A stretch of DNA of 64,000 bases. Source: Fusobacteria bacterium ZRK30 (GTDB taxonomy: Bacteria; Fusobacteriota; Fusobacteriia; Fusobacteriales; Fusobacteriaceae). The notes under the pieces were generated by a model. It saw only the letters and a list, made by a program, of their open reading frames with translations, was not told where the DNA came from and ran no database searches. Of the stretch, positions 34,998 to 43,082 are shown in pieces. The stretch is from contig CP102405.1 of the NCBI GenBank assembly GCA_024628785.1, positions 2,232,001 to 2,296,000 of the forward strand, given 5' to 3'. The position numbers and the translations under genes are program-made. Position 1 is the first letter of the stretch. Each line of letters begins with the position of its first letter.

Positions 34998-36918
34998 AGA
35001 TTTTTTTAGTATATTCATTTTCATCTAATTTTTTTATTACTTCCTCTAATTTTTCTGGTTTACCGTAGTAATACCCCTGGAAAATTTCTACTCCCATCTC
35101 CTTTAACATATTTATCTCTTCTATGGTTTCTGTCCCCTCTACGATAACCTCTAAACTCAAACTCTTACCTAACTCGATGATGGTTTTTATAATCTTCATA
35201 TTTTCAGTACATTCAAACATATTGATTACAAATGATCGATCAATCTTTAAAGTGGTTATGGGTAGTTTCGACAGATAGGAAAGGGATGAATACCCAGTAC
35301 CAAAATCATCTATTAAAAAATTGATCCCTATTTTTTTTAAATTTTTCATTTTTTCAATAGATTTATCAATATCGTCTATAAATGCACCTTCAGTAAGTTC
35401 AAAATTAATGCCTTTTAAGGTCCCGTGTTTAGTTATTATCTCCTCTGAAAAATATTTTTTATTAAAATGTATTGGAGATATATTCAATGATACAGGAGTT
35501 TTTAATTTTACTATATCTTTTTTTACCTGCTCTATTAAAAAATAAGTAAGATCTATAATTAAAGAAGATTTTTCAGCTATAGGTATAAATATTCCTGGAG
35601 AGATGTTACCTTTTTCAGGGTGATTCCACCTCATAAGTGCTTCAAATTCAACTTTTTTAGTCTTTAAATTTACTTTAGGCTGATAGTAAATTTTAAACTC
35701 CTCATTTTCTATTCCTTTCTTTATATCATTTCCCAACAGATAGAACGCTCCATCTCCATGTTTTTTTTCAAAATCAAGCTGATCAAATAAAGTTTTCATA
35801 GCAGTTTTTATAGACAGGTCTCTCTTATATTCCTTAAAAACTTTACAAATAAATATCTTATATTCATTTCCCTTCATCTCATTGAATTTTTCTAGATTTT
35901 CTAAAAACCTTTTTTCTAATTTTATTATTTCTCCTGAATCAACTGAACCTTCTATAACCACTAAAAATTGGTCTCCATTTAACCTTATAATTTTATCGCT
36001 GCTCCTAAAAGTTTCTCTCAATATAGAAACCAAAGAAATTATAGCTTTATCACCTATTTCCATACCAAATTCATTGTTAATATAAGTTAGATCTACTATA
36101 TCAAACAATCCAAAATATACCTTTTTATTAATTTTATTGGCATTGTTATAATCTATTAATTCATTTAATTTTTCCATACCTTTTTCTCTTTTTAATACCC
36201 CTGTAAGGTTATCAAAGTTAGATTTTATATAGAGTTCTTCGGTGATCTTTTCTTTCTGGCTAAGTATTCTCCTTGTAGTAGAGATCAACAAAAGAACCAG
36301 CAATATTATTAAAACACCATTTAATATTATGTAGGTAAATTTTTCTAAAATTCTTAAATTTAAATTTTTCATCTTTATATCTGCACCGGCAATATATTTT
36401 CTTCCGTCTTTAGATTCCAACACCAGATATACAGACCTAAATCCTCCACCTTTATCTGTACTATCTATATAATGAATACTTTTATTTTTCAATACATCGA
36501 TAGTTTCCTTTATAGAGTCATCTTCTAAATCTTGAAAATTTATCCAATAAAGCTCTGTTGGATCCCTGTCTCTTACCTTTCCTAGATATTCCTCAACATC
36601 TCCTCCAACTGCTGTATAAGTCGGCATACCTTTTTCATCTACTATAGTATATAGATAGTCAACCTTGTTTGCCTTTGACATCTCATTTAAAATTTCTGTT
36701 GTTCTCAATGCTTCTTCATCGGTATGTGAGTTCTTATCCATATTTTTAAATGTATAATCATTTCCTAGATAATATGGTATATTTTTTGCCGCTCTATAGA
36801 GGTTAGAATTTATTTCCTGTAACTCCTTATCTCTCAAATACGAATATCCTAAGTATCCATAGATAAATATTCCTATTGTCAGTAGTATAAATATTTTTAC
36901 ATTCTGCTTAACCTTCAT
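34996..36918 (-). CDS. Membrane GGDEF/EAL protein, probable c-di-GMP phosphodiesterase
   Basis: 640 residues: transmembrane helix (about 8-27), extracytoplasmic sensor region (about 30-190), second helix (about 196-214), GGDEF domain and EAL domain. The GGDEF signature is degenerate (RLNGDQF instead of GGDEF), so cyclase activity is unlikely. The EAL domain has EALMRW, ELTEGAFI, IDDFGTGYSSL, LKIDRSFV and VIVEGTET, the metal and catalytic set, so it should hydrolyse c-di-GMP. It lies next to a diguanylate cyclase operon but in its own unit, separated by a terminator, giving the locus opposite enzymatic activities. Confidence 0.92.
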   Translation of the reverse strand: MKVKQNVKIFILLTIGIFIYGYLGYSYLRDKELQEINSNLYRAAKNIPYYLGNDYTFKNMDKNSHTDEEALRTTEILNEMSKANKVDYLYTIVDEKGMPTYTAVGGDVEEYLGKVRDRDPTELYWINFQDLEDDSIKETIDVLKNKSIHYIDSTDKGGGFRSVYLVLESKDGRKYIAGADIKMKNLNLRILEKFTYIILNGVLIILLVLLLISTTRRILSQKEKITEELYIKSNFDNLTGVLKREKGMEKLNELIDYNNANKINKKVYFGLFDIVDLTYINNEFGMEIGDKAIISLVSILRETFRSSDKIIRLNGDQFLVVIEGSVDSGEIIKLEKRFLENLEKFNEMKGNEYKIFICKVFKEYKRDLSIKTAMKTLFDQLDFEKKHGDGAFYLLGNDIKKGIENEEFKIYYQPKVNLKTKKVEFEALMRWNHPEKGNISPGIFIPIAEKSSLIIDLTYFLIEQVKKDIVKLKTPVSLNISPIHFNKKYFSEEIITKHGTLKGINFELTEGAFIDDIDKSIEKMKNLKKIGINFLIDDFGTGYSSLSYLSKLPITTLKIDRSFVINMFECTENMKIIKTIIELGKSLSLEVIVEGTETIEEINMLKEMGVEIFQGYYYGKPEKLEEVIKKLDENEYTKKI

Positions 36919-37109
36919 CTATTCTCCTTTATTTAAATTATTTATTAAATAATCATACTTTACAGCTATTAGTTATTACACCTGTATTTTTTTCTTACTA
37001 TTAAATATATATTTTATTTGTAAGTTTTGCAAATTAAAATTCCAATTATTAAAAGAAATTAATTTGTTTTCCAGTTTTTTCATTCTATTTTTACACAAAT
37101 ATTCCTTTA

Positions 37110-37138
37110 TTTACACTTTTTTTGTTCTATGGTATATT
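37110..37138 (+). promoter_or_regulatory. Predicted promoter of citC-citX
   Basis: TTTACA (37110-37115) and TATATT (37133-37138), 17 bases apart, about 18 bases ahead of the AAAAGGGG ribosome-binding site of citC. Confidence 0.55.
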
Positions 37139-37167
37139 TAATTATAAAATAAAAGGGGTTTTTTATT

Positions 37168-38223
37168 ATGACTTATATTGTTGAAAAGTTACATCTAACT
37201 AATGAAGAAGAAGTAAGTGAAGTTAGGTCTTTCCTGTCTACATTTCAATTAGATTACGAAAAAGATATCGATTACACTGTTGTAATCAGAGATAAGAATA
37301 AAATTATTGCTACCTGCTCAAAAGCTAAAGATGTTTTAAAAGGGTTTGCTGTAAATCATTTGGTTCAAGGAGAAGGAATTACTAATCTCCTCATTACAGC
37401 TATCCAAGACAGACTATTTCAAGAGGGAATTTTTCATTCCTTTATCTTTACAAAACCAATCTATGAAACTACTTTTAAGTCCTTCGGTTATAAGGTTGTA
37501 GCCAGTGTAGAAGAGGTTACATTATTAGAGTATGGCTTTAATGATATCCATAAAAGCTTGGCTACTATGAAAAAATTATATGAGATTGATAGTTCTATTC
37601 CTAAAACAGCACTTGTTATGAATTGCAATCCCTTCACTTTGGGACATCGACATCTCATTGAAGAAGCCAGCTTAAAATCAGAGGAAGTGCTTGTCTTTAT
37701 AGTTGAAGAAGATAAATCACTTTTCCCATTTGTAGATAGATATCACATGGTAAAAGACGGAGTGGCAGACTTAAAAAATGTTACAGTTATTCCTGGAGGA
37801 AAATATATAATCTCCTCTGCGACCTTTCCGGCATATTTCTTGAGGGAAGAAACTAAAGTTTTAAGTGCATATACAAAATTAGATGCTACTGTTTTTTCAA
37901 AATATTTTTGTAAACAATTTAATATAACTAAAAGGATGCTTGGAGAGGAACCCTATTGTCCTGTCACAAGAAATTATAATGAAGCATTAGTAAATGTCCT
38001 GGAAAATCACGGAGTTGAAGTAGAGGTTATCCCCAGAAAGTGGATATCTACACCTGAAAATTATATAAGTGCTTCAAAAGTTCGAAACCTTATAAAAAAA
38101 GAGGGCAGGGAAGCTTTGGATAAGCTTTCAGAATTTATTCCAACAGTAACACTAAACTATTTAAGATCAGAGGAGGGTAAGGACGTAATTAAGAAAATTA
38201 TAAATTCTAATACTCCCCATTAA
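37168..38223 (+). CDS. citC: [Citrate (pro-3S)-lyase] ligase CitC
   Basis: Acetylates the prosthetic group of citrate lyase, using ATP and acetate. 351 residues: an N-terminal GNAT-like domain (FAVNHLVQGEGITNLLI) and a C-terminal nucleotidyltransferase domain with the NPFTLGHRHLIE signature, PRKW...YISASKVRN as the second ATP motif. Normal length. It is followed six bases later by citX. No citD, citE or citF gene is in the window. Confidence 0.95.
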   Translation: MTYIVEKLHLTNEEEVSEVRSFLSTFQLDYEKDIDYTVVIRDKNKIIATCSKAKDVLKGFAVNHLVQGEGITNLLITAIQDRLFQEGIFHSFIFTKPIYETTFKSFGYKVVASVEEVTLLEYGFNDIHKSLATMKKLYEIDSSIPKTALVMNCNPFTLGHRHLIEEASLKSEEVLVFIVEEDKSLFPFVDRYHMVKDGVADLKNVTVIPGGKYIISSATFPAYFLREETKVLSAYTKLDATVFSKYFCKQFNITKRMLGEEPYCPVTRNYNEALVNVLENHGVEVEVIPRKWISTPENYISASKVRNLIKKEGREALDKLSEFIPTVTLNYLRSEEGKDVIKKIINSNTPH

Positions 38224-38228
38224 CTATT

Positions 38229-38750
38229 ATGATAAATCCAATGGACATTTTAGATGCCAGAGAAAATCGTGCTTATTTACAGGAGGAATTAATTAAAAAG
38301 TTTAATCTTCCCCTCCTTGTAATACGGGCTAACTACCCGGGAATAGATAAAAATAATAAAACAACTACATATATTATAGAAATGATGTATGAGACAATCT
38401 TATCTAGGGTTTCTCCTATTAATATAAAAAAAATCGATTCCTTTGAAGGGATTGTCTATCTTTTAAGTATCGACACTCCTCCTTCTCAGTTAAAAAAAAT
38501 GACAGTAGATATAGAAACTACCCATCCTTTAGGAAGACTGGTAGATATCGATATATTAGATCTGAAAAACCATACTTTGAGCCGGACTGATCTCGGATCT
38601 CCTCCAAGAAGATGCTTTATTTGTTCCGACTCTGCCCATAATTGTGTAAGAAGTAAAAAGCATAGTTTAGAGGAAATTTTGAAATATATAGACATTAAGG
38701 TTTCTGATTATAAAAATTTAACTGCAAATTATATAGATAGGTATAAATAA
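38229..38750 (+). CDS. citX: Apo-citrate lyase phosphoribosyl-dephospho-CoA transferase CitX
   Basis: Attaches the prosthetic group to the acyl carrier subunit CitD. 173 residues. Family motifs: LDARENRAYLQEELI at the start, THPLGRLVDIDILD, and the cysteine motif RRCFICSDSAHNCVRSKKHS. Close to citC and followed by a short repeat and citG, so the accessory set is complete except CitT-type transport and the lyase itself. Confidence 0.93.
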   Translation: MINPMDILDARENRAYLQEELIKKFNLPLLVIRANYPGIDKNNKTTTYIIEMMYETILSRVSPINIKKIDSFEGIVYLLSIDTPPSQLKKMTVDIETTHPLGRLVDIDILDLKNHTLSRTDLGSPPRRCFICSDSAHNCVRSKKHSLEEILKYIDIKVSDYKNLTANYIDRYK

Positions 38751-38785
38751 AAAAGGCATCTGACGTTCCATCCAATTAGTCACAT
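38751..38785 (+). repeat. Short interspersed repeat, copy 2
   Basis: GGCATCTGACGTTCCATCCA at 38755-38774 directly after the citX stop codon, matching copy 1 at 15 of 20 positions. The stem of copy 1 is not kept here. The rest of the 38786-38962 spacer holds a GGGG-ATA-CCCC inverted repeat and a TATAAT just before the citG ribosome-binding site, a possible promoter/operator. Confidence 0.5.
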
Positions 38786-38962
38786 TCTAGATATTTACAA
38801 TCTTTTATTCATTATAAAATTTTATTGTAAAGTTCTATATTTCTAAAATAAACTAATATTTCAAGGTTCTTAAATTCTGTAATGATCTTTATCGGGTAGA
38901 AATCTTGGGGATACCCCTTGTGTATATAATTTTCTAGACTAGAATAATAAAAGGAGTTAAAA

Positions 38963-39811
38963 ATGTATAACGACATAATATTTAAATTAGGTGAATTCGC
39001 CACTGAAGCTATGATCTACGAAGTTTCCTGCTTCCCCTCCTTTGGTTTAGTTTCCCCTGTGTCTTCTGGAAGTCATACAGATATGGATTACTTTACCTTT
39101 ATAGACAGTACCACTGCCCTAAACAGATATTTTTTAGAGATGGCTTCTGCCGGATATTCTAACGATCCTATTGATAAAATTTTTGCCGACGCCAGAAAAA
39201 TTGGTGAAAAAGCTGAGAAGGCTATGTTCAGCAAAACCAATGGTGTTAACACTCATAAGGGGATGATCTTTGTTTTAGGTCTGGGGATAACTGCCAGCAG
39301 CAAAATTTTATATGATGGTGGAGATTTTAGTGAGATTTCAAAACTGATAAAAGATATGACCACTGGTATAGTAGAGAGTGAGCTTAAAAATCTCAGCATT
39401 AAAACCAGCCTTACTCATGGGGAAAAAATCTTTTTAGAGTATGGAATTAGCGGAGTTCGTGGAGAAGCAGAGATGGGATTTCCAATAGTTTTTGACTACG
39501 CCTTGGATCTCTATGATTCTACCAAAGAATTGGGACAAAATAATCGTTTAGTCCAGGCACTTTTAGGGATTATGAGCCGATGTAAAGATACTACTATCCT
39601 TCATAGACATGACTATGATACCCTTCTAAATTTACAAAAAAACTCTGAAAATTTAATAAATTTAGGAGGATTTAATAATTTAGATAACATCTCTGAGATT
39701 AATAATTTAAATTATCACAATGAAAAAAATGGTATTAGTCCCGGAGGATGTGCAGATCTATTGGCTTTAACAGTTTTTATCAGTAAACTAAAAGAATCTT
39801 TTTTTTCTTAA
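38963..39811 (+). CDS. citG: Triphosphoribosyl-dephospho-CoA synthase CitG
   Basis: Makes the precursor of the citrate-lyase prosthetic group from ATP and dephospho-CoA. 282 residues, all-helical family. Motifs: PSFGLVSPVSSGSHTDMDY near the N-terminus, NTHKGMIFVLGL, LTHGEKIFLEYGISGVRGEA, and ISPGGCADLLALT at the end. An AAAGGAG site precedes the ATG. Separated from citX by 212 bases that include a possible promoter, so it may be transcribed both with and apart from citCX. Confidence 0.94.
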   Translation: MYNDIIFKLGEFATEAMIYEVSCFPSFGLVSPVSSGSHTDMDYFTFIDSTTALNRYFLEMASAGYSNDPIDKIFADARKIGEKAEKAMFSKTNGVNTHKGMIFVLGLGITASSKILYDGGDFSEISKLIKDMTTGIVESELKNLSIKTSLTHGEKIFLEYGISGVRGEAEMGFPIVFDYALDLYDSTKELGQNNRLVQALLGIMSRCKDTTILHRHDYDTLLNLQKNSENLINLGGFNNLDNISEINNLNYHNEKNGISPGGCADLLALTVFISKLKESFFS

Positions 39812-39832
39812 ATAAAAAAAAATAAATTTAAG

Positions 39833-39861
39833 TTGCAATTATTAAAAAATTTTAATATAAT
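39833..39861 (+). promoter_or_regulatory. Predicted promoter of the candidate small RNA
   Basis: TTGCAA (39833-39838), 17-base spacer, perfect TATAAT (39856-39861). The expected start, seven bases after the -10 box, is 39868, exactly the first base of the first RNA stem. Confidence 0.6.
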
Positions 39862-39867
39862 AACTTT

Positions 39868-40003
39868 AAGAAATAAATATTCTTTCCCTAGTAATAATCT
39901 TATTTCTTGTTTGGCTCACACAATATTTTTCTTCCCTAGTAAAATTATTGTAATATGGTGAGTCCAAAATAAAAAAACCATACTGAAAAGTGTGGTTTTT
40001 TTT
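39868..40003 (+). ncRNA. Candidate small RNA with two matching C-rich hairpin loops
   Basis: No ORF. Hairpin 1: AAGAAATAA (39868-39876) pairs perfectly with TTATTTCTT (39900-39908); an inner TATT/AATA stem closes an 11-base loop CTTTCCCTAGT. Hairpin 2: TTGG-CTCAC (39911-39919) pairs with GTGAG-T-CCAA (39958-39967), then CAATA/TATTG and TTTT/AAAA, closing an 11-base loop TCTTCCCTAGT. A terminator follows (AAACCATACT / AGTGTGGTTT, GAAA loop, eight T ending 40003). Promoter, two repeated loops and terminator together point to a 136-nt RNA, probably acting by loop pairing with CTAGGGAA-type targets. Not a family I know. The rest of the 39812-40118 gap is AT-rich with nothing clear. Confidence 0.65.
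39975..40003 (+). terminator. Terminator of the candidate small RNA
   Basis: Ten-base-pair stem (one G-U) with a GAAA tetraloop and a run of eight T, typical of strong intrinsic terminators. Confidence 0.85.
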
Positions 40004-40118
40004 ATTTATTTTTTAAATTCTTGATTAAAAAAATCAAATATTATATAATTGTTTATAATCTAAATACCTTATTTTTATATCTAAACTAAAAAAAAGGTTT
40101 TAAAAGGAGAAATATAAG

Positions 40119-40826
40119 ATGAAACAATTTAGCAGGCAGTCCCTCCTAATTGGAGAGGAAAACACAAAAAAATTAATAAATTCTTCGGTAATTGTCTTCG
40201 GATTAGGTGGTGTAGGAGGATTCACTATAGAATCATTGAGTCGTGCAGGTATCGGGACTATAACTTTAGTTGATTTTGATACTGTGGATATCACTAATTT
40301 AAACAGACAAATTATAGCTACACATAGCTCTATCGGCGAAGAAAAAACAAAGTTATTTAAAGATCGTATCCTGGATATAAATCCTAATGCTGTAGTTAAC
40401 ATCCATAATCTTAGGGTTACACCTGAGAATGCCAAAACTTTATTTGATCATATGAAATATGATTATATTGTAGATGCCATAGATACTGTTTCCGCTAAAT
40501 TAGCTTTGATAGAGATCAGCAAAGACAGAGATATCCCTATAATCTCATCTATGGGATTCGGCAATAAATTGGACCCTACAACTATACAGATTTCAGACAT
40601 CAGTAAAACCAGTGTCTGTCCTTTGGCTCGTACTATAAGACAGGAGCTTAAAAAAAGAAGGATAAAAAAAGTTAAAACAGTTTTTTCTACAGAGATTGCC
40701 ATAAAGCCTAAGAATCCAAATGGTTCCAGGGAAAAAGCTGTAAATGTAGGAAGTGTCTCCTTTGTCCCTTCAGTGGCAGGACTTATTATAGCCGGAGAAG
40801 TAATTAAAGATCTAATAAAAAGTTAA
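40119..40826 (+). CDS. tcdA: tRNA threonylcarbamoyladenosine dehydratase TcdA (ThiF/E1-like)
   Basis: Forms the cyclic t6A at position 37 of tRNAs, using ATP. 235 residues. E1-like motifs: FSRQSLLIGEEN, VFGLGGVGGFTIESLSRAGIG (nucleotide-binding loop), LVDFDTVDITNLNRQI, and DAIDTVSAKLALI; then a Cys in KTSVCPLARTIRQELKKRRI typical of this subfamily. AAAAGGAG site before the ATG. It is followed 16 bases later by a flavodoxin gene. Confidence 0.9.
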   Translation: MKQFSRQSLLIGEENTKKLINSSVIVFGLGGVGGFTIESLSRAGIGTITLVDFDTVDITNLNRQIIATHSSIGEEKTKLFKDRILDINPNAVVNIHNLRVTPENAKTLFDHMKYDYIVDAIDTVSAKLALIEISKDRDIPIISSMGFGNKLDPTTIQISDISKTSVCPLARTIRQELKKRRIKKVKTVFSTEIAIKPKNPNGSREKAVNVGSVSFVPSVAGLIIAGEVIKDLIKS

Positions 40827-40842
40827 ATAGGAGTTGATATAG

Positions 40843-41343
40843 ATGAAAAAAATAGGATTATTTTATGGTACTACCGGAGGAAGAACTACCGGTGTAGTTG
40901 ATGAATTTGACTTTAACCTAAGAGATGAGGTTGAAATATTTGATGTAGCCAACGGGATCGAGAAAATAAAAGAATTTGAAAACCTGATCTTAGTTACACC
41001 TAGTTACGGATTTGGTGAATTAGAAGCTCACTGGGAAGCTGTTATAGAAGATTTTAAAAAAATTGATCTTAAGGGAAAAACTTTAGCTCTTGTAGGTTTA
41101 GGAAGCCAGACTACATTTGGAGAATCCTTTGTAGGAGCTTTAGAAATTTTATATAAGATCATCATTAAAAATGGCGGGAAGATTATTGGATTAACTTCTA
41201 CAGAAGGGTATCATTTTGAAGAATGCGAAGCTATCGTTGAAGGTAAATTTATGGGGTTAGTTTTAGACGAAGAAAATCAAGATGACATGACTCCTGACAG
41301 GATCTATGACTGGCTTGAGGTTGTTAAAAAAGAATTTAACTAA
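40843..41343 (+). CDS. Flavodoxin
   Basis: 166 residues. The FMN phosphate loop is at the start (GLFYGTTGGRTTGVVDE), followed by the LVTPSYGFGELEAHW loop and ALVGLGSQTTFGESF, then GLTSTEGYHFEECEAIVEGKFMGL, which is the flavodoxin pattern (long-chain type with the extra loop). An electron carrier in the cytoplasm. A terminator follows, so it ends the tcdA transcript. Confidence 0.93.
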   Translation: MKKIGLFYGTTGGRTTGVVDEFDFNLRDEVEIFDVANGIEKIKEFENLILVTPSYGFGELEAHWEAVIEDFKKIDLKGKTLALVGLGSQTTFGESFVGALEILYKIIIKNGGKIIGLTSTEGYHFEECEAIVEGKFMGLVLDEENQDDMTPDRIYDWLEVVKKEFN

Positions 41344-41352
41344 AAAATTAAT

Positions 41353-41382
41353 TTAGGAGGATGAAAATCCTTCTTTTTTTTA
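41353..41382 (+). terminator. Terminator after the flavodoxin gene
   Basis: AGGAGGAT pairs with ATCCTTCT (one G-U) around a short loop, with a run of seven T. Confidence 0.7.
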
Positions 41383-41417
41383 TTTCAAACCCTATCTAAA
41401 AATATAGATAGTTTTTA

Positions 41418-41446
41418 TTGACAAATTAAGATTAGGAAGTTATAAT
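41418..41446 (+). promoter_or_regulatory. Consensus sigma70 promoter
   Basis: TTGACA (41418-41423) and TATAAT (41441-41446), both perfect, with the ideal 17-base spacer. It drives the small protein at 41484. Confidence 0.8.
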
Positions 41447-41483
41447 AGTTATATATAAATAAAGATAACTAGGAGGAGTTTTT

Positions 41484-41690
41484 ATGAAAGTTTCATCAAG
41501 GAAGAATAAATGGGTATTTGAGTTTGATACTATCTCTATTGTCTGTGGTATTACTAAGGTTAACAATACATATACAATATTATTCGAGTTGAATGATAAG
41601 ATTATAAAAATAAACACCAATGACCTGGATAAAACTTTTTTATCTTTGGAAAGATCTTTTAATTCCAATACTATCTTAAATTATAGATAA
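41484..41690 (+). CDS. Small protein of unknown function (68 residues)
   Basis: It starts MKVSSRKNKWVFEFDTIS and is predicted to be mostly beta strands, with no signal peptide or transmembrane helix. It has a consensus promoter, a strong AGGAGGAG site, and its own terminator, so it is a free-standing and probably highly expressed gene. No family recognised. The overlapping minus-strand frame (41432-41668) lacks a start signal. Confidence 0.75.
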   Translation: MKVSSRKNKWVFEFDTISIVCGITKVNNTYTILFELNDKIIKINTNDLDKTFLSLERSFNSNTILNYR

Positions 41691-41716
41691 TTTTAGAAAC
41701 AACTTTATAGATTTTT

Positions 41717-41740
41717 GGCGACTACAAGTCGCCTTTTTTT
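41717..41740 (+). terminator. Terminator after the small protein gene
   Basis: GGCGACT / AGTCGCC with an ACA loop and seven T; a textbook intrinsic terminator. Confidence 0.9.
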
Positions 41741-41838
41741 ATTTCAAATTTATGATATAATATAGGGAATATAAAACTGTCAATTTGAAAAAGTAAAACT
41801 AAAAAAATTATTGAATAACTTAATTTGAAAGGAAATTT

Positions 41839-42615
41839 ATGAATGTATCAATACTAGGGAGTGGAAGTTCTGGAAACTCTATATTTATCGAGATAAACAA
41901 TATTAAAATTTTAATCGATGCCGGATTTAGCGGGAAAAAAATAAAAGAAAAATTAGAAGTTATAGGAGAAGATATCAGTGATATTCAGGCCCTTCTCATT
42001 ACCCATGAACACGGAGATCATGTTTTAGGAGCTGGGATTATATCCAGAAAATATAACCTGCCTATCTATATAACCGAGGAAAGCTACGATGCCTGTAAGC
42101 ATAAATTAGGAAAGATAGACCCTTCTAATTTAAATTTTATAGAGAGTACATTTTATTTAGATGAGATATTAATAACCCCATTTGATGTTATGCACGATGC
42201 TGTAAGAACTATTGGCTTTTCTGTAGAATACATGGGAAAGAAACTTACTTTGGCTACTGATATAGGTCATATTACCAACATTGTTCGGGAGCAATTTAAA
42301 GGCTCTCAAATTGCTATCATTGAGTGTAACTACGATTACAATATGCTTATGAATTGTGATTACCCCTGGGATCTAAAATCACGTGTTAAGGGACGTAATG
42401 GTCACCTCTGCAACGAGGATACTGCAAAATTTTTAACTGAACTATACCATGAAGACTTAGAAAAGGTTTATTTGGTTCATGTGAGTAACGACAGTAACTG
42501 CTATGATCTGGCTTATAATACTGTGGAATTTGAATTGATAAAAAATGATATAAATATTGATCTTGAGATCGTAAGACAAAATACTGTTACCCCAATATAT
42601 AAATCTAAAAAATAA
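41839..42615 (+). CDS. MBL-fold metallo-hydrolase, WalJ/YycJ-like
   Basis: 258 residues. It begins MNVSILGSGSSGNSIFIEIN, the start typical of the YycJ/WalJ group, followed by DAGFSGK, the metal motif LLITHEHGDHVLGAG (HxHxDH), AVRTIGFSVEY, LATDIGH, and ECNYD. Members are reported as 5'-exonucleases linked to DNA repair or cell-wall regulation. No walRK genes are near. The AAAGGAAA site is moderate. Bases 11-18 after the A of the start codon (ACTAGGGA) are complementary to the loops of the small RNA at 39868. Confidence 0.88.
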   Translation: MNVSILGSGSSGNSIFIEINNIKILIDAGFSGKKIKEKLEVIGEDISDIQALLITHEHGDHVLGAGIISRKYNLPIYITEESYDACKHKLGKIDPSNLNFIESTFYLDEILITPFDVMHDAVRTIGFSVEYMGKKLTLATDIGHITNIVREQFKGSQIAIIECNYDYNMLMNCDYPWDLKSRVKGRNGHLCNEDTAKFLTELYHEDLEKVYLVHVSNDSNCYDLAYNTVEFELIKNDINIDLEIVRQNTVTPIYKSKK

Positions 42616-43082
42616 AAAAACTTGGACACGGAAATACTCAGAGAAAAAAAGAGATAATACAGATAAGGTCTCACTGTATCTCTAATTATACATTTAAAAT
42701 TTTTTATAACTAGAAGAAATTTTAATATTCGTATACTCGCTCAGTGAAACTCTATGTTGAAATATTCTTTCTCCCTAATTGAGGAAGAGAGTGTAAGAAG
42801 CTTCTAAAGATTCCATCTTTAATACGGGTCTCTTAGATGTCGCGATTATTTTATTTTCTCTAATAATATTAGAAAAAAATAAAAATGCGAGAAAGAAAAC
42901 GAGATGCAAAAGTTCAAGAAGTTTCTAATGGTCTTAGTTAGTAATACAGGATCGTCATTGTAGAAACAGTACAGCCGAAGCATAACGACTATAAACTTCA
43001 AAATTAAAAGTCAAAAGAAAAGTCAGAACTTAGTCTGCGTCATTTTTTTATTTGACGGAAATAGAAAAGATAGGAGGAAAAT
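42616..43082 (+). other. Long non-coding stretch with RNA-like hairpins
   Basis: No usable ORF on either strand. It holds several inverted repeats: GAGAT/ATCTC with ACAG/CTGT (42651-42682), AAAGAT-TCC-ATCTTT (42806-42820), and a 49-base hairpin at 42841-42889 (CGC/GCG, TTTTATTTT/AAAATAAAA, inner TCTAAT-AAT-ATTAGA). CGTCA/TGACG near 43038-43056 flanks a T run just before the ribosome-binding site of the next gene. It does not show the conserved elements of RNase P RNA, tmRNA or SRP RNA. It could be a structured leader or RNA gene, or a decayed gene. Confidence 0.4.

Noticed and set aside
41432-41668. Minus-strand 78-codon ORF opposite the small protein
   Set aside because: No ribosome-binding site; the plus strand has promoter, ribosome-binding site and terminator.
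42616-43082. RNase P RNA, tmRNA or 6S RNA
   Set aside because: Looked for GAGGAAAGUCC, tmRNA ends and complementary 5'/3' ends; only partial likeness such as GAGGAAGAGAG was found, so no known RNA family is claimed.
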